Shown here: one piece after another, positions 48,435-57,195 of the stretch | Position numbering within the stretch: the first letter of the stretch is position 1 | Layout of the letters: the number at the start of each line of letters is the position of its first letter | Assembly (NCBI GenBank): GCA_021846025.1 | Contig: JAJZDV010000002.1 | Span: forward strand, 1-57,650 | DNA length: 57,650 nucleotides | Direction: 5' to 3' | Source of the DNA: Pseudomonadota bacterium | GTDB taxonomy: Bacteria > Pseudomonadota > Gammaproteobacteria > Burkholderiales > Burkholderiaceae_C | Program-made: the position numbers and the translations under genes | Notes under the pieces: model-generated | The model's database searches: none | Seen by the model: only the letters and a program-made list of their open reading frames with translations | What the model was told of the DNA's origin: nothing

Positions 48435-49058
48435 ATGCGCCGACTGCTGCTTGCCGCCTTGCTGTTGCTCACCGTCGCCCTGAGCGGCTGCGGCTACAAC
48501 GCCCTGCAACGCCAGGACGAGCAGGTCAAAGCCTCGTGGGCCGAGGTGCTCAACCAGTACCAGCGTCGCGCCGATCTGGTGCCCAACCTGGTGGCCACGG
48601 TCAAGGGGTATGCCAGCCATGAAAAGGACGTGCTGACGGAAGTGACGGCAGCGCGTGCCTCGGTCGGTTCCATCCAGGCCACGCCGGAATTGGTCAACGA
48701 CCCCGCCGCCTTCGCCAAATTCCAGGCTGCCCAGCAGCAAATGACCGGTGCGCTGTCGCGCCTGCTCGTGGTAGCCGAGAACTACCCTCAGCTCAAGGCC
48801 GACGCATCCTTCCGCGACCTGCAGGCGCAACTCGAGGGCACGGAAAACCGCATCACCGTGGCGCGCATGCGCTACATCGAGGCGGTGCAGGCCTACAACA
48901 ACACCGTGCGCCAGTTCCCCGGCAACCTCACCGCCATGGCCTTCGGCTACAAAACCAAGGCCAGCTTCACGGTGGAAAACGAAAAAATCATCGCCAAGCC
49001 GCCCACGGTCGACTTCGGTTCCACCTCACCCAAGCCCAAGCCAGCAACCTCGCCGTGA
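48435..49058 (+). CDS. lemA: LemA family lipoprotein
   Basis: A 207-residue LemA protein. It has a short signal with lipobox LSGC (near residue 18), then the long helical LemA domain: NALQRQDEQVKASWAEVLNQYQRRADLVPNLV in segments, RYIEAVQAYNNTVRQFPGNL, and MAFGYKTKASFTVE. It is probably anchored in the inner or outer membrane facing the periplasm. Function is poorly known in all bacteria. An upstream in-frame ATG at 48414 is possible, but MRRLLLAALLLL gives a normal signal. It leads the LemA-TPM-TPM cluster. Confidence 0.93.
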   Translation: MRRLLLAALLLLTVALSGCGYNALQRQDEQVKASWAEVLNQYQRRADLVPNLVATVKGYASHEKDVLTEVTAARASVGSIQATPELVNDPAAFAKFQAAQQQMTGALSRLLVVAENYPQLKADASFRDLQAQLEGTENRITVARMRYIEAVQAYNNTVRQFPGNLTAMAFGYKTKASFTVENEKIIAKPPTVDFGSTSPKPKPATSP

Positions 49059-49068
49059 GCGCGCAAGC

Positions 49069-50019
49069 ATGAACACCATGGAGTCTGCCGCCATGGGGCA
49101 TCGCGGCAGGCAGGTTGCCCCCGCGTTTCGCTTCAAGGACTGGCGGCGGTGCAGGACCGGTGGGTGCCGTGGTGTGCTGCTCGGCCTGCTGCTGACTTGC
49201 GCAGCCCTGCTGCCGGCCTGGGCTTTGGTCGCCGTACCACCGCTGACCGCACCCGTCACCGATCTCACCGGCACGCTGAGCACCGACCAGGCACAGGCAC
49301 TGGATCAACAGTTGCGGGACTTCACGGCACGCAAGGGCAGCCAGATCGCGGTGCTCATCGTGCCCACCACGCAACCCGAGGCGATCGAGCCATACTCCAT
49401 ACGCGTCACCGACGCCTGGAAGCTGGGGCGCAAGGGCGTCGACGACGGCGTGCTGCTGCTCGTCGCCAAGGACGACCGCGCGGTGCGCATCGAAGTGGGT
49501 TACGGGCTGGAGGGTGCCATCCCGGACGCCATCGCCAAACGCATCGTGGCCGAGACCATCACGCCGGACTTCAAGGCCGGACGATTCGACGCCGGCATCC
49601 AGGCCGGTGTCCGCCAGCTCATGCGCCTGATCGACGGCGAGCCCTTGCCGCCGCCTCAACACGCTGCCGCGCACCACCAGGAGCCACCACTGCAGTTGGC
49701 CTTGTTCGTGGTGTTCGGCGCCGTGGTGCTGGGCCAGGCGCTGCGTGCTGTGCTCGGCCGCGTGCTCGGCGCCGGTGTTTCGGCTCTGGTCGCAGGGATT
49801 GGCGGCTGGCTGCTGATCGGCTCTGGACTGCTGGCTGGAGGGGCGGCGCTGTTGGCCTTTTTTGCCGTGATCAGCGGCATGCGCTTCGGCGGGCCGGGTG
49901 GTTTCGGAGCGGGCGGCTTTGGCGCAGGCAGGGGTGGAGATTTTGGCAGCGGCCATGGCGGCGGATTCTCCGGCGGCGGCGGCGGTTTCGGCGGTGGCGG
50001 CGCCTCCGGGCGGTGGTGA
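49069..50019 (+). CDS. TPM-domain protein (YgcG type) with Gly-rich tail
   Basis: A 316-residue protein with an N-terminal hydrophobic signal (LLGLLLTCAALLPAWALV), a periplasmic TPM domain (VTDLTGTLSTDQAQALDQQL, DDGVLLLVAKDDRAVRIEVGYGLEG), and two transmembrane segments. It ends in an almost pure Gly/Phe tail (GGGFSGGGGGFGGGGASGRW). This matches the YgcG/Psb32-like proteins that accompany LemA. The start at 49069 gives a long basic N-terminus; ATG 49093 is an alternative. It begins 10 bp after lemA. Confidence 0.92.
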   Translation: MNTMESAAMGHRGRQVAPAFRFKDWRRCRTGGCRGVLLGLLLTCAALLPAWALVAVPPLTAPVTDLTGTLSTDQAQALDQQLRDFTARKGSQIAVLIVPTTQPEAIEPYSIRVTDAWKLGRKGVDDGVLLLVAKDDRAVRIEVGYGLEGAIPDAIAKRIVAETITPDFKAGRFDAGIQAGVRQLMRLIDGEPLPPPQHAAAHHQEPPLQLALFVVFGAVVLGQALRAVLGRVLGAGVSALVAGIGGWLLIGSGLLAGGAALLAFFAVISGMRFGGPGGFGAGGFGAGRGGDFGSGHGGGFSGGGGGFGGGGASGRW

Positions 50020-50021
50020 CC

Positions 50022-50528
50022 ATGAAGACCATGCAATGGCTGCGCCATGCCTTCTACCCCACGGTGCGGGTTCACAGAGCGTTCCCACGATCGGCCATGA
50101 AGACCATTGCGCAGGCGATCCACGCTGCGGAAAGCCGGCACGACGGCGAGATCCGGGTGGCTCTGGAAGGAGCCCTCGACTGGCCCGAGCTTTGGCACGG
50201 CATCACGCCGCGAGCGCGCGCCATCGAACTGTTTGCGCACCTGCATGTCTGGGACACTGCCGAGAACAACGGTGTGTTGATCTACCTGCTGTTGGCCGAG
50301 CGTGCCGTGGAGATCGTTGCCGATCGTGGCATCGCATCCCGGGTTGAGCCCGCGCAGTGGCAAGCCCTGTGTCGGAGCATGGAGCATGGCTTGCGCCAAG
50401 GCCGGCATCTCGACGCCGTGCTTGCGGGGGTGGCTGGTGTCAGTGCCTTGCTGGCCGAGCATGGCGCGTCGCCACCAACCCGGCGCCGCAACGAACTCGG
50501 CGATTGGCCGGTGGTCGTCAAGCGTTGA
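50022..50528 (+). CDS. second TPM-domain protein, cytosolic type
   Basis: A 168-residue protein with a single TPM domain (ESRHDGEIRVALEGALDW, NNGVLIYLLLAERAVEIVADRGI) and no signal peptide or strong membrane helix. It starts 2 bp after the preceding gene, so the two are translationally coupled. A LemA - YgcG-like TPM - soluble TPM order recurs in proteobacteria; the molecular role is unknown. Confidence 0.9.
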   Translation: MKTMQWLRHAFYPTVRVHRAFPRSAMKTIAQAIHAAESRHDGEIRVALEGALDWPELWHGITPRARAIELFAHLHVWDTAENNGVLIYLLLAERAVEIVADRGIASRVEPAQWQALCRSMEHGLRQGRHLDAVLAGVAGVSALLAEHGASPPTRRRNELGDWPVVVKR

Positions 50529-50592
50529 TGCCTCGGCGAGCATCGGGGCCGGCTTCGATCCGCTCCAGCCGTCATCGTTCCAGCCCGAAGGC

Positions 50593-51540
50593 TCAACCCT
50601 GCACGGCCACTTCGGCCAGCATGCGCTGGACCTGAAGCTGCCACTGCGGCAGCGCAAGCCCCAACGTGGCCTGCAGCCGACCACAGTCCAGTCTGGAATT
50701 GGCCGGGCGCGGCGCGGGCAGCGGGTAATCGGCCGTGGCGATGGGTTCCACCGCTTCGGCTGCGCAGCGCAGCGCCACGCCGTGGGCGGCGGCCTGCCGC
50801 AGCACGAACTGGGCATAGCCGTGCCAGGACGTGCTGCCGCCGGCCGTGAGGTGGTAGAGACCGGGCCGGGTGCCCATGGCGGTGGCGAACGATGCATCGG
50901 TCTGCACCCGGTGCAGGGCGAGCGCGGTGACGTCGGCAATGAGTTCGGCGCTCGTTGGGGCGCCGAACTGGTCGGCGACCACGCACAGGTGATCCCGCTC
51001 CTGCGCCAGTCGCAACATGGTCTTGGCAAAGTTGGCGCCGCGTGCGGCGTACACCCAGGAGGTGCGAAAGATGAAGTGCCGGCAGCCGCTCTGCGCAATG
51101 GCCTGTTCGCCGGCCAGCTTGCTGCGGCCGTACACGCTACGCGGCTTGGGGGCGTCGAGCTCGGTGTAGGGCGCGGGCTTGCTGCCATCGAACACGTAGT
51201 CGGTGGAGTAGTGCAGCAGCCAGGCGCCGCGGGCCGCGGCGTACTCGGCCAGGAGTTTCGGCGCTTCGGCATTGATGCACTGGGCGAGCCCGGGCTCGCT
51301 CTCGGCCTTGTCCACCGCGGTGTAGGCCGCGGCATTGACGAGGATGTCGGGCTGCACGCGCTCGAGCGTGGCGCGCAGCGCGGGCAAGTCGCCCAGATCG
51401 GTCAGGCTGCGGTTCATCGCCAGCACCGAGCCCAAAGGAAGCAACGCACGGCGCAACTCCCAGCCGAGCTGGCCATCGGCGCCCAGCAGCAGGATGCGTG
51501 GCGGCTGCGCGGCGTGGGCCATCACGGCGTCGGCGCTCAT
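50593..51540 (-). CDS. rfbD: dTDP-4-dehydrorhamnose reductase
   Basis: Last enzyme of dTDP-L-rhamnose synthesis (315 aa), an extended SDR reducing dTDP-4-dehydrorhamnose with NADPH. It has the Rossmann start [18 protein letters not shown], the conserved [19 protein letters not shown], the STDYVFDG block, and the catalytic Tyr/Lys in [13 protein letters not shown]. The start [14 protein letters not shown] was taken because its ATG overlaps the rfbB stop (ATGA, 51537-51540). rfbA and rfbC, the other two pathway genes, are not beside it. Confidence 0.95.
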   Translation of the reverse strand: MSADAVMAHAAQPPRILLLGADGQLGWELRRALLPLGSVLAMNRSLTDLGDLPALRATLERVQPDILVNAAAYTAVDKAESEPGLAQCINAEAPKLLAEYAAARGAWLLHYSTDYVFDGSKPAPYTELDAPKPRSVYGRSKLAGEQAIAQSGCRHFIFRTSWVYAARGANFAKTMLRLAQERDHLCVVADQFGAPTSAELIADVTALALHRVQTDASFATAMGTRPGLYHLTAGGSTSWHGYAQFVLRQAAAHGVALRCAAEAVEPIATADYPLPAPRPANSRLDCGRLQATLGLALPQWQLQVQRMLAEVAVQG

Positions 51541-52622
51541 GCTGTGGCGCCAGCGGCGTGGGCCGCACTGCCGTAGTGCTGGCCGACCCACTGCCGATAC
51601 GCCCCGCTGGTGACGTGAGCCACCCAGTCGGGATGGTCCAGATACCACTGCACGGTGCGCTGGAGACCCGTGGCGAAGGTCTCCTGCGGGGTCCAGCCGA
51701 GTTCGGCTTCGAGCTTGCGGGCGTCGATGGCGTAGCGACGGTCATGGCCGGGGCGGTCGGCCACAAACGTGATCTGCGTCGTGTAGGACGTGCCATCCGC
51801 CTTGGGGCGAAGCTGGTCGAGCAGCGCGCACAGGGTGTGCACCACGTCCAGGTTGCGCACTTCGTTGCAACCGCCGACGTTGTAGGTCTCGCCCAGGACG
51901 CCGGCCTCCAGCACGCGGGCGATGGCGCGGCAGTGGTCTTGCACGTACAGCCAGTCGCGCACGTTCTGGCCGTCGCCGTACACCGGCAGGGGCTTGCCGG
52001 CCAGGGCGTTGTGGATCATCAGCGGAATGAGCTTCTCGGGAAACTGGTAGGGGCCGTAGTTGTTGGAGCAGTTGGTGGTGAGCACCGGCAGGCCGTAGGT
52101 GTGGTGCCAGGCGCGCACGAGGTGGTCGCTGGCGGCTTTGCTGGCGGCGTAGGGGCTGTTGGGGGCGTAGGGGGTGGTCTCGCTGAAGGCGGGATCGCTG
52201 GGGGCGAGCGAGCCGTAGACCTCGTCGGTGGAGACATGGAGGAAGCGGAAGACCGCCTTCTCGGCTTCAGGCAGTGCCATCCAGTAGGCGCGGGTGGCTT
52301 CGAGCAGTTCGAAGGTGCCGTGGATGTTGGTGCGGATGAAGTCGCCGGGGCCGTGGATGGAGCGGTCGACATGGCTTTCGGCGGCGAAGTGCAGGATGGC
52401 GCGGGGCCGGTGCGCCGCCAGCAGCGCGGCCACCGCGGGACGGTCGCCGATGTCGAGGTGGGCGAAGCGATAGCGCGCATCGCCCTGCACGCTGGCCAGG
52501 CTCTCCAGATTGCCGGCGTAGGTGAGCGCATCGAGCACCAGCACGGGCTCCTGCGACTGGCCCAGCCAGTGATGGACAAAATTGGCGCCGATGAATCCGG
52601 CGGCTCCGGTGAGGACAATCAT
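51537..52622 (-). CDS. rfbB: dTDP-glucose 4,6-dehydratase
   Basis: Second step of dTDP-L-rhamnose synthesis (361 aa), an NAD-dependent extended SDR. It has the Rossmann loop [34 protein letters not shown] (active region), STDEVYGSL and the catalytic [12 protein letters not shown]. Upstream, a TAGAAT box on the minus strand at 52692-52697 is a candidate -10. It is coupled to rfbD downstream and divergent from pgi. Confidence 0.97.
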   Translation of the reverse strand: MIVLTGAAGFIGANFVHHWLGQSQEPVLVLDALTYAGNLESLASVQGDARYRFAHLDIGDRPAVAALLAAHRPRAILHFAAESHVDRSIHGPGDFIRTNIHGTFELLEATRAYWMALPEAEKAVFRFLHVSTDEVYGSLAPSDPAFSETTPYAPNSPYAASKAASDHLVRAWHHTYGLPVLTTNCSNNYGPYQFPEKLIPLMIHNALAGKPLPVYGDGQNVRDWLYVQDHCRAIARVLEAGVLGETYNVGGCNEVRNLDVVHTLCALLDQLRPKADGTSYTTQITFVADRPGHDRRYAIDARKLEAELGWTPQETFATGLQRTVQWYLDHPDWVAHVTSGAYRQWVGQHYGSAAHAAGATA

Positions 52623-52691
52623 GGAAACCTCGCAAAGGTGAACGAAAGGCCCAGGTCACGCCGCTGGCGGCGGGGTGCTGGCCGAGTGGGA

Positions 52692-52697
52692 ATTCTA
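52692..52697 (-). promoter_or_regulatory. candidate -10 box for rfbB
   Basis: TAGAAT on the minus strand (5/6), 70 bp before the rfbB ATG, without a recognisable -35. Confidence 0.3.
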
Positions 52698-52751
52698 GGT
52701 AGCGGCGCGAAACGCCCCTCGGCAGGCCAATGCCGAACCCGGACGGCCCGA

Positions 52752-52757
52752 TAGAAT
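52752..52757 (+). promoter_or_regulatory. candidate -10 box for pgi-lysS
   Basis: TAGAAT (5/6) in the divergent rfbB-pgi region, giving a pgi leader of about 120 nt. The hairpin at 52763-52788 would lie at the very 5' end of that leader. No clear -35. Confidence 0.35.
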
Positions 52758-52762
52758 CGGCC

Positions 52763-52788
52763 GCCTGAATGCGTCAGCGCGTTCAGGC
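52763..52788 (+). other. hairpin at the 5' end of the pgi leader
   Basis: GCCTGAA (52763-52769) pairs perfectly with TTCAGGC (52782-52788) over a 12-nt loop, directly after the candidate promoter. It could stabilise or regulate the pgi-lysS mRNA; function unknown. Confidence 0.4.
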
Positions 52789-52886
52789 CCGCCCTGAGTT
52801 TGCCCCGTACGGCGCCAGCGGTCTTCGCCCGGCTTCAGGGTCAAGCGTGTCTGGCGGGCGGCTCCAAACCTGCGCCACCGCCCGAC

Positions 52887-54395
52887 ATGCCCTCACCCAC
52901 CACCATCGACACCTCGGGCCTGCGCCTCGAGTTCTCCCGCCATGGCGCACAGGCCTTGGCCACGGCACGCACCACGCTGGCGACCTTGCCCCAGAGCCCG
53001 ATGGATCTGGTGCGCGACACCGTGCTCAACGGCAGTGAGGGGCGTCCGGCCTGGCATGTGCTGTCGCGTCAGGGAGCGCGGGGTGATGACGACGCCTCGC
53101 AAGCCGCCGCCAGCTTCCTGCATGCCGAAAACGCCCGCATGGCCGAATGGGCCGAGCGCCTGGTGGCCGATGCCGAAGCCAACGAACTTGACATCATCCA
53201 CCTCGGCGCCGGAGGCTCCGAGACGCCGATGCTGGCGCTCTACACCGCGCTGGGGGTGCTGCACCCGGCGCGCTGCCGCATCCATTGGGTGGCCAATCTG
53301 GATGGTGCCACGCTGCAGGCCGTGCTGGCCGTCGCCAGGCCCGCCCACACCTGGGTGCTGATCAACAGCAAGTCCTTCCGCACCCAGGAGGTCATGCGCA
53401 ATGCCGATGCCGTGGTGCGCTGGTTGTCGGGCCATCTGGGCGCCGAGGCAGCGCGTGCGCGGCTGGTGGCGCTCACGGCCAACGCCGATCTGGCGCACCA
53501 GCGCTTCGGCATGCCCACGGCACAGGTGTTTCGCTCGCTGCAGGAAATTGGCGGGCGCTTCTCGGTGTGGAGCGCGCACGGCATGGTGCTGCTGCTGGCT
53601 TTCGGCCGCGACGTCTTCGACCAGTTTCATGCCGGCGCCAGGGCGATGGACGAGCACTTCCTCGGCACCCCGCTCAACGCCTCGGCCCCGGGACTGATGG
53701 CCGGGCTGTCGCATGCCTACCGCGTGCGCTTCGGCTTGCCGCTGCTGTCGATCGGGCTGTATGGCGACGCCTTCGCGCATGTGCCGCTGTATCTGCAGCA
53801 ATTGCTGATGGAGTCGCTGGGCAAGTCCACCAGCGCCGATGGCGCGCAGCCCGTGCACGTCAGCGGCCCTGCCGTCATCAGCGGCGTCGGTACACCCGTG
53901 CAGCACACTTACTTCCAGCTCTTGCACCAGGCCGCAGTGCCGGTGTTCCACGAGATCATCGCCGTTGCCCGTCCCTGGCATCCGCGCCTGCCCGAGCATC
54001 TGGCGCTGCTGGCCAATGCGCTGGGTCAGGCGGACGCGCTGTGGAACGGCAAGGACGCCTCGAGCTGGCAGACCGAGCTGATGGCCCAGGGCATGACACC
54101 CGATGCCGCCGCCCGCGCCGCCCACCACCGCGCCTGCCCCGGTGGGCGGCCGTCCACCTTCATCTGGATGGAACAGCTCACGCCCTATCACCTGGGCTCG
54201 CTGCTGGCGCTGTACGAGCACCGCACCGTGGTGGAAGGCTGGCTCTACGGCATCAACCCCTTCGACCAATGGGGCGTTGAGCTGGGCAAAACCCTGGCCG
54301 GCAAGATTGAACACGCCCTGCTGGCGCAAAACGCCCAGGGCCTGAGCGCCGAGACCGCCGCTTCGCTGCTCTATCTTCGAGAACAACACGCATGA
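52887..54395 (+). CDS. pgi: glucose-6-phosphate isomerase, divergent
   Basis: A PGI-family protein of 502 residues. The sugar-phosphate loop [13 protein letters not shown], the arginine block [11 protein letters not shown], the [11 protein letters not shown] block, and the C-terminal [14 protein letters not shown] (lysine 468) are present. Two changes stand out. The glycine-rich GIGGSxxGP motif reads LGAGGSETP (residues 106-114). The residue aligned by eye with catalytic Glu355 of the E. coli enzyme, in GEPGTNGQH, is Gly333 (SGVGTPVQH). It could be an atypical isomerase, one with relocated chemistry, or a non-catalytic paralogue. The frame is intact. The start ATG 52887 fits best. Its stop overlaps lysS (ATGA). 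Confidence 0.8.
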   Translation: MPSPTTIDTSGLRLEFSRHGAQALATARTTLATLPQSPMDLVRDTVLNGSEGRPAWHVLSRQGARGDDDASQAAASFLHAENARMAEWAERLVADAEANELDIIHLGAGGSETPMLALYTALGVLHPARCRIHWVANLDGATLQAVLAVARPAHTWVLINSKSFRTQEVMRNADAVVRWLSGHLGAEAARARLVALTANADLAHQRFGMPTAQVFRSLQEIGGRFSVWSAHGMVLLLAFGRDVFDQFHAGARAMDEHFLGTPLNASAPGLMAGLSHAYRVRFGLPLLSIGLYGDAFAHVPLYLQQLLMESLGKSTSADGAQPVHVSGPAVISGVGTPVQHTYFQLLHQAAVPVFHEIIAVARPWHPRLPEHLALLANALGQADALWNGKDASSWQTELMAQGMTPDAAARAAHHRACPGGRPSTFIWMEQLTPYHLGSLLALYEHRTVVEGWLYGINPFDQWGVELGKTLAGKIEHALLAQNAQGLSAETAASLLYLREQHA

Positions 54396-55918
54396 ACCCC
54401 AAAGAATCCGCCACCCCCGTCACCCCGGACGAGGCACAAGCGCCAACCTCGTCGCTGCTTGCCGAACGCCGCGCCAAACTCGCGGCGCTGCGTGCACGCG
54501 GTCAGGCCTACCCGAACGACTTCAAACCCAACGCCCAGGCCGCCTCCTTGCACACCGCGTACGACGCACTGGAGCCGGATGCCGTGCTGGCAGCGGCACG
54601 ACGGGTGCAAGTCGCCGGTCGCCTGATGCTCAAGCGGGTGATGGGCAAGGCCAGCTTCGGCACACTGCAGGACAGCAGCGGACGCCTGCAGATCCACGTC
54701 AGCAACGACCACACCGGCGAAGCCGGACACGCAGCGTTCAAGCACTTCGACCTCGGCGACATCCTGGGTTGCGAAGGCCTGCTGTTCAAGACCCGCACCG
54801 GCGAACTCACGGTGCAAGCCGCGCAGGTGCGCCTGCTGGCGAAGAACCTGCAACCCCTGCCCGACAAGTTTCACGGCCTGGAAGATGTGGAAACGCGCTA
54901 CCGCCAGCGTGATGTCGACCTGGTGGTGACACCCGAGGCGCGCCAGCGTTTCGTGCAGCGCGGGCGCATCGTCTCGGCCCTGCGCCATGCCATGGAGGAG
55001 GCCGGTTTCGTCGAAGTCGAGACCCCCATGCTCCACCCGATTCCGGGCGGCGCCAACGCAAGGCCTTTTGTCACGCACCACAACGCGCTCGACCAGCAGA
55101 TGTTCCTGCGCATCGCCCCCGAGCTTTACCTCAAGCGCCTGCTGGTGGGCGGCTTTGAACGGGTGTTCGAGATCAACCGCAACTTCCGCAACGAGGGCAT
55201 CTCGGTCCGCCACAACCCCGAGTTCACCATGATGGAGTTCTACGCCGCGTACTGGAACCACCGCGACATGATGGACTACACCGAAGCGCTCATCCGCCAG
55301 GCGGCCATACGCGCCTGCGGCACTTCACGCCTGCCGTACCAGGGTCGCGAGGTCGATCTCGAGTCACCCTTTGCTCGCATGAGCGTGCGCGATTCGCTGG
55401 TGCTGTTCGCCAGGCTCAGTCCGAGCGAAGCCGCCGATCCCGCCGTGCTGCGTGAGCGCATCCAAGCCGCCGGCGAAAAAGCCCCGGCGCACTGGAGCCT
55501 GGCCGAACTGCAATTCGGCCTGTTCGAAGCGGTGGTGGAAGCACAGCTCTGGCAACCGACCTTCATCGTCGACTATCCGGTCGAGGTCTCGCCGCTGGCG
55601 CGAGCCAGCGATGCCGACCCCGGCATCACCGAGCGCTTCGAACTGTTCGCCACGGGGCGCGAAATTGCCAACGGATTTTCCGAGCTCAACGACCCCGAAG
55701 ATCAGGCCGCGCGCTTTGCAAGCCAAGCCGCCAGCAAGGAGGCCGGCGACGAGGAGGCGATGTATTACGACGCCGACTACATCCGCGCCCTCGAAGTCGG
55801 CATGCCCCCCGCGGGCGGCTGCGGCATCGGCATCGACCGGCTGGTGATGCTGCTGACCGACGCTCCGAGTATTCGCGATGTCATCCTGTTCCCGGCCCTG
55901 CGCCGCCAAGCCGACTGA
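54392..55918 (+). CDS. lysS: lysyl-tRNA synthetase, class II
   Basis: Charges tRNA-Lys (508 aa). The N-terminal OB-fold anticodon domain ([21 protein letters not shown]) is followed by the class II catalytic core: motif 2 with [20 protein letters not shown], and motif 3 with [21 protein letters not shown]. The first four bases overlap the pgi stop (54392-54395), an unusual partner for an aminoacyl-tRNA synthetase. The 25-residue N-terminal tail is Pro/Ala-rich. Confidence 0.97.
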   Translation: MNPKESATPVTPDEAQAPTSSLLAERRAKLAALRARGQAYPNDFKPNAQAASLHTAYDALEPDAVLAAARRVQVAGRLMLKRVMGKASFGTLQDSSGRLQIHVSNDHTGEAGHAAFKHFDLGDILGCEGLLFKTRTGELTVQAAQVRLLAKNLQPLPDKFHGLEDVETRYRQRDVDLVVTPEARQRFVQRGRIVSALRHAMEEAGFVEVETPMLHPIPGGANARPFVTHHNALDQQMFLRIAPELYLKRLLVGGFERVFEINRNFRNEGISVRHNPEFTMMEFYAAYWNHRDMMDYTEALIRQAAIRACGTSRLPYQGREVDLESPFARMSVRDSLVLFARLSPSEAADPAVLRERIQAAGEKAPAHWSLAELQFGLFEAVVEAQLWQPTFIVDYPVEVSPLARASDADPGITERFELFATGREIANGFSELNDPEDQAARFASQAASKEAGDEEAMYYDADYIRALEVGMPPAGGCGIGIDRLVMLLTDAPSIRDVILFPALRRQAD

Positions 55919-55936
55919 ACGCGACGCTGCCGCGCC

Positions 55937-56716
55937 ATGAAACGCTTGCGCCAGAATGCGACCGGCCAGCCCTTCCTCTGCCAGGAGCGCGGCGAAGTTT
56001 CGCTGCACTTCGGCATGGCCACGGTGCAAAGCCGCATGCGTGTGGCCACGCCCGACAAACTGATGCTGGACTACACGCGCAGCATGATGGCCTTCCTGCT
56101 GCTGGCGGCCGAACCCAGGCATATCGTGATGCTGGGTCTGGGTGGCGGCTCGCTGGCGAAATACTGCCACGCCCATCTGCCACATACCCGTTTCACGGCG
56201 CTGGAAATCAGCCCCGAGGTCATCGCCATGCGCGACTTGTTTGCCATCCCTGCGGACGACGATCGGCTCCAGGTGCTGTGCGTCGACGGCGCCGCCTGGC
56301 TGCACGACAACCCGGCTTGCTGCGATGTTCTCTTGCTCGACGGCTTCGATGCCGAGGGTCTGCCGCCCGCACTGTGCTGCCAGTCCTTCTTCGACGACTG
56401 TGCCGCCGCGCTGCAACCCGGCGGTGTGCTGGTGTCGAACATCTGGGCCAAGGACAGCCTGCGTGACGTTCTGGTGCAACGGCTGCGTCAGAGCTTCGGC
56501 GAGCATGTCGCCACCATCCTGGCCGAGGACGGCGAAAACACCATTGCCCTGGCCAGCAAGCAGACCGCGATGCCGTGTGCAGCCACGTTGCAGGAACGTG
56601 CGCGCCAACTCACGCCCAAGCATGCGGTGGGGTTGAGCCGAAGCGCAACCCAATTGGCGCAGGCCTTGGCCATGGCACCCAGGGCAGGTGCGTTGCACGA
56701 ACCCGCCACGCCTTGA
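55937..56716 (+). CDS. spermidine-synthase-like methyltransferase-fold protein
   Basis: A 259-residue protein with the Rossmann nucleotide loop IVMLGLGGGSLAKYCHAHLP and the acidic TALEISPEVIAMRD, as in spermidine synthases and SAM methyltransferases. After the expected catalytic strand it reads DVLLLDGFDAEGLP instead of the D-x-x-D-P block of true SpeE. It could be a SpeE-like protein with another aminopropyl acceptor, or a methyltransferase. It lies 18 bp after lysS, same strand, and is probably co-transcribed. Function not assigned. Confidence 0.75.
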   Translation: MKRLRQNATGQPFLCQERGEVSLHFGMATVQSRMRVATPDKLMLDYTRSMMAFLLLAAEPRHIVMLGLGGGSLAKYCHAHLPHTRFTALEISPEVIAMRDLFAIPADDDRLQVLCVDGAAWLHDNPACCDVLLLDGFDAEGLPPALCCQSFFDDCAAALQPGGVLVSNIWAKDSLRDVLVQRLRQSFGEHVATILAEDGENTIALASKQTAMPCAATLQERARQLTPKHAVGLSRSATQLAQALAMAPRAGALHEPATP

Positions 56717-56743
56717 CCCGTCACGCCTGCCTGCGCCGCGGCT

Positions 56744-56977
56744 TCAACCCTGGCGCAGCAGAGCCACGATCCCATCCTTGAGCTTGAGCCGATCCAGCCG
56801 CAAGGTGTGAAGCTGCGCATCGCCGGCTGACTCCTTGCCGCGCTCGATGCGCACGATTTCCGCGCTCACCGCATCGAAGCGCGCGCACAGCGCATCGAAG
56901 TGGCCATTGCGCTCCCGCAGGGCGAGGATGGCTTGCGCCTCATCGGGAAATTCGCGCAGCAAATCATGGTGGTCCAT
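56744..56977 (-). CDS. ydcH: YdcH/DUF465 family small protein
   Basis: A 77-residue helical protein. The DUF465 pattern is visible: HHDLLREFPDEAQAILALRERNGHFDALCARFDAV and the C-terminal LHTLRLDRLKLKDGIVALL (in parts). It is probably a short coiled coil. Function unknown. The start MDHHDLL at 56977 is preferred over the ATG two codons upstream. It converges with the spermidine-synthase-like gene (27 bp between stops). Confidence 0.88.
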   Translation of the reverse strand: MDHHDLLREFPDEAQAILALRERNGHFDALCARFDAVSAEIVRIERGKESAGDAQLHTLRLDRLKLKDGIVALLRQG

Positions 56978-57195
56978 CCACATGGCGAGCTCCAGGTTGT
57001 CCGTCGACGGATCTTAGGGCTTGTCCGCTCCGGCCAGCCGCATTGCCGACTCCCCCTGGGCGAAACAGGGACGAGCCGAGGCCCGCATGCGCCGGCTCCT
57101 GCCGCCTTGTCGCGCTGTCACAAACCTTGGGTAAAGTCGGGGCATCGCCGAGCACCAGCAAAACCTGCAGCACACGACCGAACGAGGCCGCCCTG

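Noticed and set aside
52887-54395. pgi as a pseudogene because of the lost glutamate.
   Set aside because: The frame is full-length and coupled to an essential gene, and other family blocks are well kept, so decay is unlikely; the change is reported as a finding instead.
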